Part shown: positions 36,542-44,857 of the stretch, piece by piece | How positions within the stretch are numbered: the stretch's first letter is position 1 | Layout of the letters: every line of letters begins with the position of its first letter | Assembly: GCF_003045775.1 (NCBI RefSeq) | Contig: NZ_PXNS01000001.1 | Location: 806,001 to 870,000, forward strand | DNA from: Halomonas litopenaei | Lineage (GTDB): Bacteria > Pseudomonadota > Gammaproteobacteria > Pseudomonadales > Halomonadaceae | Length of the DNA: 64,000 bases | Direction: 5' to 3' | Program-made: the position numbers and the translations under genes | The notes under the pieces: model-generated | What the model was told of the DNA's origin: nothing | Seen by the model: the letters and a program-made list of their open reading frames with translations, nothing else | Database searches by the model: none

Positions 36542-39151
36542 TCACGTTGTCTCCAGCAGGTCTTTCGGTGGTGTCGGCTGGCAGGGACTGGTGACGATCG
36601 GTATCTCGTCGCTGTCCGTCGGAGGCGTCCAGACAGGACGTGCCCAGCAGCGTCGTTCGCCCCCCAGCGTCACCTGGAGCGAGGTACCGGGCGTCAGATC
36701 GCGCAGCAGCAGCATGCCGCCGGCGCCGACCACCCCCAGCTTGCGTCCGTCGGTGGCGCTGACTTCGGCGCCCAGCGGTACGCCCCGGCCGTTCTGCTCC
36801 AGCACGATCACCACCGGCAGCCCGGTTCGAGTGGCGAAGCGCAGTGGCACCACCGCGCCGGCATAGGGCGCGACATCGATCGAAGTCCGCTGAAATTCCA
36901 CCGAGGTGGCGGCGCCGCGCGGGTCCAGCTGGACCTCGTTGTCGTGGTAGGCCGTCAAATAGGGGACCAATGCCTCGCCGTCATCGTCGAGGGTCAGGTT
37001 GGCGGCGTTGGTGACGCGAGCGCCGGCGCCCCCCGGGGCGCTGACCAGGCCTACGGTATCGCCGGTGCTCTGGCCGAAGGTCACGCCGTGGCGGTGTACC
37101 AGCACGGCGCCGCTGGCGCCGATGGAAAGTTGCCGGTAGTCGTCGCTTTTCGAGCCTGCCGCGGTGAAGCGGCCGACGGAGGTTCCGCTCGACAGGTTGA
37201 GCCCATAGGAGCGGTAGCGCTCCTTCGGGCCGCGGGTCTGATTGGCGAATAGCCCGTAGGACAGCTCGCGTTCGTCGCCCAGAGTGCCGGTGAGGTCGAG
37301 GTGGGCATCGTCATGATGGCGGCTGTCACGACTGGCGGAGACACCCAGACGTGGGGCGAAGGACGCGTTGGACAGTGGCAGCGTCAGCGATACCAGCGCC
37401 CGGTGCTCGGCCTCTCCTTCGCGGTTGTCGGTGCGCGACAGGTTGAGGGCCAGGCTGACGCGCCCGATGCGGTGACTCAGACTCAGCTGGTAGGACGACT
37501 CGGTGCCGCCGCGATGCCAGTAGTCCGCCAGGCTGCCGGTTGCGGAGATGCGTGTACGTGGCCCGAGGGGCTGGCTCAGATTGAGCTGCAGACGACTGCG
37601 TTGATCGATGGTCGTGCTGTTGTCTACGTATCCTCCGTCTGCCTGAGCGCCGTCGTCGTCAGCGTCGGCAATCCAGGCGGCGTCGGCCAGCGACACGAAC
37701 CCCGTGGTCGAGTAGCGATACGCCGCCAGATTGATGTCGGTATCGGTGGATTGCAGGTGGCGGCTGTAGGAGGCCTCGAGACTCCAGCCGTTGCGCTCTC
37801 CCTGGGGAAGGTCGGCATGGGCGTACTGGGCATCGACAGCAATGGCCCCCGCGGGGGTATTGAAGGCGACGCCGATCAGTGGAGACCAGTAGTGTTCACT
37901 GAGCTGGGCGCCGCCGTAGGCGGTGATGGCGTTGCCGAGCCCCCGTCGATAGCCGGCCTCCAGCAGTGAGGGAGGGTCATCGAGGCCTTTGGCATGGTAC
38001 TGACCGGCGGCCAGCGAGAGGCGCGATTGCCCCGGTCTCAGCAGGCCCGGGACGGCAGCGTAGGGCACGCTGTAACGCTCGACGCGTCCATCGGCCTCGG
38101 TGACTTTCACCTCAAGATCGCCCCCGTAGCCGGTGGGATAGAGGTCGTCGATCTCGAAGGGGCCGGGAGGCACGCTGGTCTCGAGCAGACGCCGTCCCTG
38201 CTGGGAGATGGTGACATGCGCCTGGGTTCTGGCGCTGCCGCGGACCACGGGAGCGTAGCCACGTCGACTGTCGGGCAGCATGCGGGTCTCTGTGCGTAGC
38301 GTAACCCCGCGCAGCGCCAGCGAATCGAAGAAGTCCCCTCGGGTGTTGATCTCGCCGGCCCGCAGCAGCAAGCCCTGGTCCGGCAGGGGCCGCTGAACGT
38401 AGTGATGAAGGCTGTCCCAGTCGACGTCGCCGTCATCGCTGCGGGAAACGTTGAGGCTGCTGCGAAACTGCCACAGGCCAAGGTTGGCGCCGAGCGTCGT
38501 GCCGAGAAAGGCACTTTGATAGTGCCCTTCGTCGGTGCTCGAGCGATAACCGTTCACTTGATAGTTGGCCAGCAGGGCGGTGGTGCCGGGCTCCCAGCGC
38601 GCGCTGTCGACCTGGCCACGAGGCAGCCGATGAAGCAACGCCTGGGGCACGCTGAGGTGGGCACGCAGGTCACCGATGGCGAGATCCAGGCTGGCGCCGG
38701 GCAGGGCGGCGTCCACCCCCAGAAAGCAGTTGGCGTCCAGCCGGCAGCTATGTCGCACTTCCTGTTCGAGGGCCGGCTCAAGGCGTGCGGCCAACCAGGC
38801 GTCCAAGGGCAGGGTAAGTCGCTGTGTTCCGTCCGGGATGTCCTCGACACGTAGCGGATAGCGTCCTAGCGGCGTCTGGTTGAGGGTCAGATCGACCAGA
38901 TAGTCGCCTGGTAGCACGTAGTCCGGTCGGGAGAAGCGACGCATGTCGAGACTGGCGTCTTCGAGGAAGGCTGGGTCGAAGGTCACCTCGTCGGCCTGGA
39001 CCGGCCGTGGCCCAGTTACCGTCGCCACCACAGCAGCCGCGACCACCAATGCCGCTCGCCACCGGTAGCGCCCGGCGGTGAAGCACCACCGGCAGGGGGG
39101 AGGATGTCTGGCAGCGGCCAGCGGCGTCGACTCGGTAGACGGTAGTGCCAT
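36542..39151 (-). CDS. Outer-membrane fimbrial usher (FimD/PapC family)
   Basis: The 869-residue protein secretes and assembles fimbrial subunits. A long N-terminal region (about 52 residues) includes a hydrophobic signal ending VQA. The N-terminal chaperone-binding domain follows (FDPAFLEDASLDMRRFSRPDYVLPGDYLVDL). Then come the 24-stranded barrel with plug (PYAAVPGLLRPGQSRLSLAAG), and C-terminal domains with PFGAEV-like EQNGRGVPLGAEVSATDGRKLGVVGAGG. It lies nine bases after the chaperone gene. Confidence 0.92.
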   Translation of the reverse strand: MALPSTESTPLAAARHPPPCRWCFTAGRYRWRAALVVAAAVVATVTGPRPVQADEVTFDPAFLEDASLDMRRFSRPDYVLPGDYLVDLTLNQTPLGRYPLRVEDIPDGTQRLTLPLDAWLAARLEPALEQEVRHSCRLDANCFLGVDAALPGASLDLAIGDLRAHLSVPQALLHRLPRGQVDSARWEPGTTALLANYQVNGYRSSTDEGHYQSAFLGTTLGANLGLWQFRSSLNVSRSDDGDVDWDSLHHYVQRPLPDQGLLLRAGEINTRGDFFDSLALRGVTLRTETRMLPDSRRGYAPVVRGSARTQAHVTISQQGRRLLETSVPPGPFEIDDLYPTGYGGDLEVKVTEADGRVERYSVPYAAVPGLLRPGQSRLSLAAGQYHAKGLDDPPSLLEAGYRRGLGNAITAYGGAQLSEHYWSPLIGVAFNTPAGAIAVDAQYAHADLPQGERNGWSLEASYSRHLQSTDTDINLAAYRYSTTGFVSLADAAWIADADDDGAQADGGYVDNSTTIDQRSRLQLNLSQPLGPRTRISATGSLADYWHRGGTESSYQLSLSHRIGRVSLALNLSRTDNREGEAEHRALVSLTLPLSNASFAPRLGVSASRDSRHHDDAHLDLTGTLGDERELSYGLFANQTRGPKERYRSYGLNLSSGTSVGRFTAAGSKSDDYRQLSIGASGAVLVHRHGVTFGQSTGDTVGLVSAPGGAGARVTNAANLTLDDDGEALVPYLTAYHDNEVQLDPRGAATSVEFQRTSIDVAPYAGAVVPLRFATRTGLPVVIVLEQNGRGVPLGAEVSATDGRKLGVVGAGGMLLLRDLTPGTSLQVTLGGERRCWARPVWTPPTDSDEIPIVTSPCQPTPPKDLLETT

Positions 39152-39160
39152 GTCGTCGGT

Positions 39161-39952
39161 TCATTCGGTGTCCGGGATGGCCTCGCGCACCACGACGGCG
39201 CCGTAGTCGTTGATCGCCCGGTACCACAGTGATGACCCTGGCGCAGGCCTCGTCTGCAGTGACCAGCTTGCCTCGCTGTGCGGAGCCAGCATGTCGAGGG
39301 AAAGATCATCGTGGTCGCTGAACTGCCGCCAGGCACCGCCGATCAACGACACGTGGTAGTTCGAGGGGTTGTCGCACACCAGGCGCAGGTCGGGGCCAGG
39401 CGCCAGATGCCACTGAAGATTGGCGATGGCGTCGCCGGGTTCACCGGCGAGGCCCGTCGGACGATAGAACAGTTTCAGGCGTGTCAGGATGCCTAGCTGC
39501 AGTCGGTTGGTGGTCCCCTGGGGTAGCGGTGGCACCTCCTTGATGTTGAGCCAGTAGAGCGACTCCTGGTCGGACCTTTCCACGTCGCGAATGCGCAGGA
39601 TACGCAGGGTCTGACTCTCACCGGGGTCGAGACGGAATACCGATGGCGTCACCAGAAATGGCGACTCGGCGTCCCGCGCCGGGCGCCCTCCGGCGTGGCG
39701 GTCGGCCCAGGCCTGGACCAGCACCGGGACACTATCCTGGTTTTCCAGCCGGAGCGTCTGCTCCCGCTGGGCCTCCTGATAGATGACGCGGGTGCCATTG
39801 ATGGTGATGCTGGCCTCGGCCTTGTGGCCTGGCAACGCCGCGATCATGAGCGCAAGACACAGACTCAGACCCAGGCCGAGGGCGTGTATCACCAGTCGCT
39901 GCCACGCCCGCATGGCAAAGGGCGAGGCGCCGGGGCCTTCTATCGCGGTCAT
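39161..39952 (-). CDS. Periplasmic fimbrial chaperone (PapD/FimC family)
   Basis: The 263-residue chaperone has a signal (about residues 18-47) and two Ig-like domains. ITINGTRVIYQEAQREQTLRLEN matches the G1/F1 region of PapD-type chaperones, with the conserved Arg in GTRVIY. LNIKEVPP and LGILTRLKLFYRPTGL carry the family signature and the conserved Lys. Its ATG overlaps the stop of the major subunit gene (ATGA), giving translational coupling. Confidence 0.92.
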   Translation of the reverse strand: MTAIEGPGASPFAMRAWQRLVIHALGLGLSLCLALMIAALPGHKAEASITINGTRVIYQEAQREQTLRLENQDSVPVLVQAWADRHAGGRPARDAESPFLVTPSVFRLDPGESQTLRILRIRDVERSDQESLYWLNIKEVPPLPQGTTNRLQLGILTRLKLFYRPTGLAGEPGDAIANLQWHLAPGPDLRLVCDNPSNYHVSLIGGAWRQFSDHDDLSLDMLAPHSEASWSLQTRPAPGSSLWYRAINDYGAVVVREAIPDTE

Positions 39953-40491
39953 TGGTAGACAATCTCGATATTGCCGCTGGCCTTGACGGTGCCGGCGGTT
40001 ACCGTGGCGGCGGTGGACTGGTACCAGGCGCTCAGGGAAATGACCGTCGTGTCATCGCCTGCCACGATGTCCACCGGCGGGGTGCTGTCGTTGTCGGCCG
40101 CCTTGACCCAATCGTCGTTGGCGTCGTAGACGGCGATCCCCACGTCCTTGGCAGTGCTGTCGCTGGTGAGCAGGAATAGCCCGGTGACCGGATCCACCTG
40201 GGTGTCATCTCCGGTAAAGCGCACCGAGACCTTGTTGCGGCCAGTGGTGCCGGCGGCGCATTTCAGCACGAGCTGGAAGGCCTTCTGGCCTGCTCGGGTG
40301 CCGGAGGCGCCGAAGGCGCTGGTGGACACCTTGGGTAGCGTCACGGTAGTGGCGGCCGTCGGTATGGTGCAGTTGGCCGCGACGATTTCGCCGGTGAAGC
40401 TGATGGTGCCGTCGGCGGCCTGGGCCGAGGTGCCGGCAAGCAACAGAGCGACAAGGCTCAGCCGGGCGATGGAGAAGTGACGGACGGGCAT
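39949..40491 (-). CDS. Major fimbrial subunit (type 1 pilin family)
   Basis: The 180-residue subunit has a signal peptide ending in SAQA (about residue 25) and a type 1 pilin domain. It has the usual disulfide pair (Cys in AANCTIP and Cys in LVLKCAAG) and a C-terminal beta-zipper strand ending in Tyr-Gln. It is the first gene of the minus-strand order pilin, chaperone, usher, adhesin. The AT-rich stretch at 40565-40600 should hold its promoter. Confidence 0.9.
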   Translation of the reverse strand: MPVRHFSIARLSLVALLLAGTSAQAADGTISFTGEIVAANCTIPTAATTVTLPKVSTSAFGASGTRAGQKAFQLVLKCAAGTTGRNKVSVRFTGDDTQVDPVTGLFLLTSDSTAKDVGIAVYDANDDWVKAADNDSTPPVDIVAGDDTTVISLSAWYQSTAATVTAGTVKASGNIEIVYQ

Positions 40492-40889
40492 CGTGGTTTC
40501 CTCTTGTTCGGGGCAGTCGGCTTTTCACGGCGGTGGAGAAGGCCTGCGTGAGGGGATCGGGGAAAGGCTATTAGAAAAAGTAAAATTAGATTTGACGTAA
40601 ATCAGTGCAGCGACGAACGAAGGCTGCGGGTGCCCGTTGTGGACAATACGTCGTTCGGGTGGCAACGGTGGCGGCGTTGGGGGGCATCGAGAGGGCAATC
40701 GAGAGGTTGATCGAGAGGTTGATCGAGAGGTTGATCGAGAGGTTGATCGAGAGGTTGATCGAGAGGTTGATCGAGGGGGCGGTCGAGGGGGCGGTCGAGG
40801 GGGCCGGCGATGAGAAAAAGCCTTGCGGTGGTTCTTCTGCAACTTCGCTATGCTGTAACGGCCAACCCTGCGACGAATGGAACTCTCGA
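40492..40889. other. Divergent region between the fimbrial operon and the phospholipase D gene
   Basis: This gap of 398 bases holds an AT-rich fimbrial promoter zone (40565-40600, unusual against the surrounding GC) and a ten-unit 12-bp tandem repeat (40686-40805). The phospholipase start follows at 40890. The plus frame of that gene remains open back to 40605 through the repeat, but the deduced sequence (IERL repeated) precedes a lipoprotein signal, so I treat it as non-coding. Confidence 0.5.
40686..40805. repeat. Ten tandem 12-bp repeats, consensus ATCGAGAGGTTG
   Basis: Six exact copies (40698-40769) are flanked by a variant before (40686-40697) and three G-rich variants after (40770-40805, GTCGAGGGGGCG type). 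The period is a multiple of three and keeps frames open on both strands. It lies between divergent promoters, so copy-number change could alter spacing or expression of either gene. Confidence 0.92.
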
Positions 40890-42446
40890 ATGCCCGTTAT
40901 CGGAAAACCGCTGATGCTTGTCCTGTGGCTATCGGTGGCCGTGTTGTTGACTGGATGCAGCGGCCTGCCCTCCCTGGAAGGGCGTAGCCAGACACAGCAT
41001 CTGACGCTGGAGCAGGCCCGCGACACGGCGCTCGGCGAGATGCTGGCACCCTATGTGGATGCCCATCCCGGCAAGAGTGGTATCCATACACTGCGCAATC
41101 CCCACGACGCCTTTGCCGCACGACTGTTGCTGGCGGAAGCGGCAGAGCGGACCCTCGATGTCCAGTATTACATCTGGCACGACGACATCACCGGCTCGAT
41201 GCTGTATCAGGCCATGCTGGACGCCGCCAATCGTGGCGTGCGCGTCCGCATGCTGCTCGATGACACCAACACCGCAGGGCTCGATGACAAGCTGGCGGCG
41301 CTGGATGCTCACCCCAATATCGAGATACGCCTGTTCAATCCCTTCGTGGTGCGCTCACCGCGGTTTATCGGCTACCTGACCGACTTTTCCCGGGCCAATC
41401 GGCGCATGCACAACAAGTCACTGACGGTGGACAACCAGGCCACCATCATCGGCGGGCGCAATATCGGCGACGAGTATTTCGGCGCCGGCGACAACGTGAT
41501 GTTCGCCGATCTCGATGTCGTCGCCGTGGGGCCGGTGGTCGAGCAGGTCTCTGAAGACTTCGATCTGTACTGGGCCAGCCAGTCCTCCTACCCGGCCAGT
41601 CGGGTGCTCGACTCGGCGGGGCGCCAGGGGCTGGCACGCTTCGAGCAGGCCTCGGCGGAAATCGTCCGTACCCCTGATTCGCTGGAGTACCGGCAGGCGC
41701 TGGACGAAAGCCAGTTCATCGAGTCGATCGAGGACGGTAGCCTTGAGCTGGTCTGGGCCAACACCAGAATGGTCAGCGACGATCCGGCCAAGGGCCTGGG
41801 GCTGGCCGCCGATGAAGACCTGCTGACCGGACGCATACGCGGCCTGCTGGGGCCGCCCCGGGACAGCGTGCATCTGGTGTCGCCGTATTTTGTGCCGGTA
41901 GAGAAGGGCACTCGCATGTTCGCCGATCTAGAGGCGCGCGGCGTGGAGGTGACCATTCTGACCAACGCACTGGAGGCGACCGATGTGGCCGCGGTGCACG
42001 CCGGCTACGCCAAGCGGCGACGCGAGCTGTTGGAGGCTGGCGTCCGGTTGTTCGAGCTCAAGCGGGCGCCAGATGCGCCGGGGCGCAGCGAATCTGCCGG
42101 CCCCTTCGGCAGCTCGGGTGCCAGCCTGCACGCCAAGACCTTCGCCGTGGACGGCGATCGGCTGTTCGTCGGCTCGTTCAATTTCGACCCACGCTCGGCG
42201 CGACTGAATACCGAACTCGGCTTTATCATCGAGAGTCCGGAGCTCGCTCAGGAAATGCAGCGGGTGTTCAATACCGACGTGCTCGACAACGCCTACGAGG
42301 TCAAGCTGGACGAAGACGGCAGCATGATCTGGCTGGAGCGCACGCCGCAAGGGGTAGTGCAGTACGACGGCGAGCCCAACGTGGGCATCTTCCGCCGGGC
42401 GGCGGTAACCTTGATCTCGGTGCTGCCGGTGGAGTGGATGCTTTAG
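40890..42446 (+). CDS. Phospholipase D / cardiolipin synthase-like lipoprotein
   Basis: The 518-residue protein has a lipoprotein signal with LTGC at residues 20-23, so it is probably anchored by lipidated Cys23. Two HKD motifs mark the phospholipase D superfamily: His174 (HNKSLTVDN, then IIGGRNIGDEYF) and His414 (HAKTFAVDGD, then VGSFNFDPRS). Relatives include ClsC-type cardiolipin synthases and outer-membrane PLD proteins. The start at 40890 puts the signal at the N-terminus; the ribosome site is weak. It is a single gene followed by a hairpin at 42512. Confidence 0.88.
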   Translation: MPVIGKPLMLVLWLSVAVLLTGCSGLPSLEGRSQTQHLTLEQARDTALGEMLAPYVDAHPGKSGIHTLRNPHDAFAARLLLAEAAERTLDVQYYIWHDDITGSMLYQAMLDAANRGVRVRMLLDDTNTAGLDDKLAALDAHPNIEIRLFNPFVVRSPRFIGYLTDFSRANRRMHNKSLTVDNQATIIGGRNIGDEYFGAGDNVMFADLDVVAVGPVVEQVSEDFDLYWASQSSYPASRVLDSAGRQGLARFEQASAEIVRTPDSLEYRQALDESQFIESIEDGSLELVWANTRMVSDDPAKGLGLAADEDLLTGRIRGLLGPPRDSVHLVSPYFVPVEKGTRMFADLEARGVEVTILTNALEATDVAAVHAGYAKRRRELLEAGVRLFELKRAPDAPGRSESAGPFGSSGASLHAKTFAVDGDRLFVGSFNFDPRSARLNTELGFIIESPELAQEMQRVFNTDVLDNAYEVKLDEDGSMIWLERTPQGVVQYDGEPNVGIFRRAAVTLISVLPVEWML

Positions 42447-42511
42447 CGTCCCGAGCGGCAAGTGCCGAGATGCCAGGACAAGACTCGGCTCGACACGGCT
42501 CGATACAAAGA

Positions 42512-42542
42512 CAGGACGGCCAGCATTGCGCTGGCCGTCCTG
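42512..42542 (+). terminator. Hairpin after the phospholipase gene
   Basis: A perfect 13-bp stem, CAGGACGGCCAGC (42512-42524) with 42530-42542, has a five-base loop. The following sequence has only scattered T residues, so it may be a modest terminator in both directions. Confidence 0.7.
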
Positions 42543-42625
42543 GTGTTATCTGGGGGAACAGGACGGGCTCTGACGCAAGTGGCGAAAGTCACCAACGCTG
42601 GCCAAGGGCCTGGCAGGAGCCAGTC

Positions 42626-43063
42626 TCAGGTGTCCTTGGAAAACGCCTCGAACAGTTCCTGGCCTGTCAGATTGCGGGTGTCGTTGCCGAAGTGGTACCA
42701 GTGGGGCTTCTCGTCGATGAAGAACTGGAGGTCGAACCGCCAGGCTTCTCCGCTGTCGATCAGGCCAACGGGCACCGAAGTGTGCTCGCCGTTCTTCAAT
42801 CGGTAGAACAGGTGGGTGCCGCAGTGGCGACAGAAGGCACGCTCGGCCCAGTCGGACGATGAATAGAAGGTGACAGCCTCTTCGCCTTCGAGCGTCAGCT
42901 GACTGACCGACTCCAGTGCCAACAGCGGGCCGCCGCCCCAGGTTCGACACATCTGGCAGTGGCAGGCGCCGACGCTCTGCTGTTCAAGTGCTACCTTGAG
43001 TGTCACCGCACCGCACAGGCAGGTACCGCTCAGGCGCATGGCTTGGTCTGCTGTCGCGTTCAT
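42626..43063 (-). CDS. GFA family (CENP-V/GFA domain) zinc protein
   Basis: The 145-residue protein has the zinc-binding cysteines of the GFA/CENP-V fold: GTCLCGAV near residue 15, CHCQMCRTWGG near 34-44 and CRHCGTHLF near 78. The family was named after a proposed glutathione-dependent formaldehyde-activating enzyme, but activity is unproven for most members. No formaldehyde genes are nearby. It probably has its own promoter. Confidence 0.85.
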   Translation of the reverse strand: MNATADQAMRLSGTCLCGAVTLKVALEQQSVGACHCQMCRTWGGGPLLALESVSQLTLEGEEAVTFYSSSDWAERAFCRHCGTHLFYRLKNGEHTSVPVGLIDSGEAWRFDLQFFIDEKPHWYHFGNDTRNLTGQELFEAFSKDT

Positions 43064-43189
43064 GGACCGTGCTCTCGTCAGTGGGGGCTACTCCCCAAGA
43101 CTAGCAGAACTGTGCTGGATGACCGCCTTGAAGAAGGGGGTGAAGGCGGGGGCTTGAAGGCGGGGGCGTCAGCCCCCGCTTGCAGTGCC

Positions 43190-43350
43190 AGGCTTTATAC
43201 GAAGAGCCAGCGAGCGATGGTTAGACAAGGCAAAAATCGGTGAGAAAGCGCAGTTTACCGGGTGTAAATGAGCATGTTGACCGGGCTGGCGCACCAGCCG
43301 GTTTTTAACGCCGTATTACCGAGCGCAGGCACTTTTCGTACAAGCCTTAG
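43190..43350 (+). mobile_element. MITE-like element, copy 1 (full length, diverged left end)
   Basis: This copy aligns along its length with the element at 54752-54914. Its left end is diverged; its right end is ACTTTTCGTACAAGCC followed by TTAG. It includes the internal hairpin CCGGGCTGG-CGCA-CCAGCCGG plus TTTTT at 43281-43305. The TTAG at 43347-43350 contains the TAA stop (minus strand) of the peroxiredoxin gene. The short GCGGGGGC/GCCCCCGC hairpin at 43160-43179 lies just outside. Confidence 0.85.
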
Positions 43351-43826
43351 AGCCTGGCCAGTACCGTCTCGGCACTGGACGCCTCGATCACGCCGCGTTC
43401 GGTGTCGACGCCCAGATACTCGACCACGCCGTCGTTGACGATCATCGCGTAGCGCAGGCTGCGCACGCCCATGCCTGCGGTACTGGCATCCTTGTCCATG
43501 CCGATGGCTCGGGTGAAATCGGCGTTACCGTCGGCCAGCATGGTGATCGCTTCGGCGTTCTGGTCCTTCTGCCAGGCGCCCATGACGAAGGCGTCGTTGA
43601 CCGCCAGGCAGGCGACCGCATCGGCCTTTTCCAGCAGCTTGTCGGCGTTGACCACGAAGCCGGGCATATGGGTGTTGGAACAGCCCGGAGTGAAGGCGCC
43701 GGGGACAGCGAACAGCACCACCTTGCGTCCCGAAAAGAAGGCGTCGGTGGTCAGTGACTCTGGACCCTTGTCGCCGTTGGTAAAGAGGGTCACGTCGGGC
43801 AGACGTTCGCCGGTAGCAATGGTCAT
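43347..43826 (-). CDS. Peroxiredoxin, Prx5 type
   Basis: The 159-residue thiol peroxidase has peroxidatic Cys49 in the Prx5 signature PGAFTPGCSNTHMPGF. It would reduce hydrogen or alkyl peroxides using glutathione/glutaredoxin or thioredoxin. It starts at the ATG at 43826 with GGAG upstream; the open frame extends 39 codons further but is not conserved-looking. No fused glutaredoxin domain is present. The stop codon sits in the right boundary of a MITE-like element. Confidence 0.92.
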   Translation of the reverse strand: MTIATGERLPDVTLFTNGDKGPESLTTDAFFSGRKVVLFAVPGAFTPGCSNTHMPGFVVNADKLLEKADAVACLAVNDAFVMGAWQKDQNAEAITMLADGNADFTRAIGMDKDASTAGMGVRSLRYAMIVNDGVVEYLGVDTERGVIEASSAETVLARL

Positions 43827-43890
43827 GAGGTCTCCATCAGGGTGTGGTGAAATCGCGTCGGTGATGGTGGTGTCCGAAGAGTGAAGACGC

Positions 43891-44580
43891 TCACTCTTCC
43901 AGCGGTGGCGTGGGACGCACCAGGATCTCGTTGACGTCGACATGGTGAGGCTGGGAGATGGCGTACATCACGGCGTTGGCGACGTCGCGATCTTCCAGAG
44001 CATGTTCCGGTGGTTCATCGAAGAAGGGGGTGTTGACCATGCCGGGCTCGATGAGCGTGACTCGGATCCCGCTGCCGCGCAGTTCCTCGCGCAGGTTGTA
44101 GCCGATGCCGGAGACCGCCCACTTGGTGGCACCGTACATGGAGCCGGGGATGGTGGTACGCCCCGCTGCCGAGCCGGTCAGCAGGATGTGTCCGTGGCTA
44201 CGCCTGAGCTCGGGCAGGCAGGCCTGGATGGTCAGCCCCAACCCGTACACGTTGGTCATCAGCATCGACTTCCAGCTTTCCGGGTCGGCCTCGCTGAAGC
44301 CGCCGGGAGAGCCACCACGTCCGGCGTTGGCGAACACCGCGTCGAGACGACCAAAACGCTCGAGCGTCTCGTCCACCATGGTCTTCTGGGCCTCGAGATC
44401 GGTCACGTCGACACCGACCGTCAGCACGTTCTCCGGCCCCAGCTCCTGAGCCAGGGCCTCGAGTCCATCCTTCGAACGGGCCGCTAGGACGAGATGATAG
44501 CCCTCTCGAGCGGCCGCCCTGGCCGTGGCGGCCCCGATGCCGCTTGACGCTCCGGTGATCAGCAACACTCGTTCTCGCAT
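43891..44580 (-). CDS. Short-chain dehydrogenase/reductase
   Basis: The 229-residue classical SDR has the cofactor motif TGASSGIG at residues 9-16, NAG at 85-87 and the catalytic residues Ser137, Tyr149 and Lys153. It resembles YdfG-type NADP-dependent 3-hydroxy acid/serine dehydrogenases. The substrate cannot be assigned. It lies 64 bp upstream of the peroxiredoxin and may be co-transcribed with it. Confidence 0.88.
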   Translation of the reverse strand: MRERVLLITGASSGIGAATARAAAREGYHLVLAARSKDGLEALAQELGPENVLTVGVDVTDLEAQKTMVDETLERFGRLDAVFANAGRGGSPGGFSEADPESWKSMLMTNVYGLGLTIQACLPELRRSHGHILLTGSAAGRTTIPGSMYGATKWAVSGIGYNLREELRGSGIRVTLIEPGMVNTPFFDEPPEHALEDRDVANAVMYAISQPHHVDVNEILVRPTPPLEE

Positions 44581-44803
44581 CGCTTCCTCCTGGTCTCTCG
44601 GTGACGGGGCTTGACGGGCTATCTCTGTATGATTGATTCAGCATGCTCGTCCATTGCCTTTGTTGCAATCCTTCGGGCGGCGTCTGCGACTTTCAAGGGG
44701 CATCTTTTCCCGGATATCCGGCAGCAGAAAGGATGAGTCCTGTCGGAAATCGGCGGACGGACCTGCACTGGAGGGGCTCGTCAGGCTGGGCCCGATACGA
44801 GAA

Positions 44804-44824
44804 GGCCCGGCAGGATGCCGGGCC
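44804..44824 (-). terminator. Hairpin after the nitrate transporter gene
   Basis: GGCCCGGCA (44804-44812) faces TGCCGGGCC (44816-44824). It lies 34 bp beyond the transporter stop on the minus strand. The T-tract is poor (TTCTCGT), so termination strength is uncertain. Confidence 0.6.
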
Positions 44825-44857
44825 CAGCTCGTCTTGCCAGGGGTCGCAACAGCGGAC

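Noticed and set aside
40686..40805. Possible CRISPR array
   Set aside because: The repeats are contiguous 12-mers with no unique spacers and no cas genes nearby.
40605..40889. Extension of the phospholipase frame through the IERL repeats
   Set aside because: It would bury the lipoprotein signal (LTGC) inside the protein. The 12-bp repeat keeps the frame open for trivial reasons.
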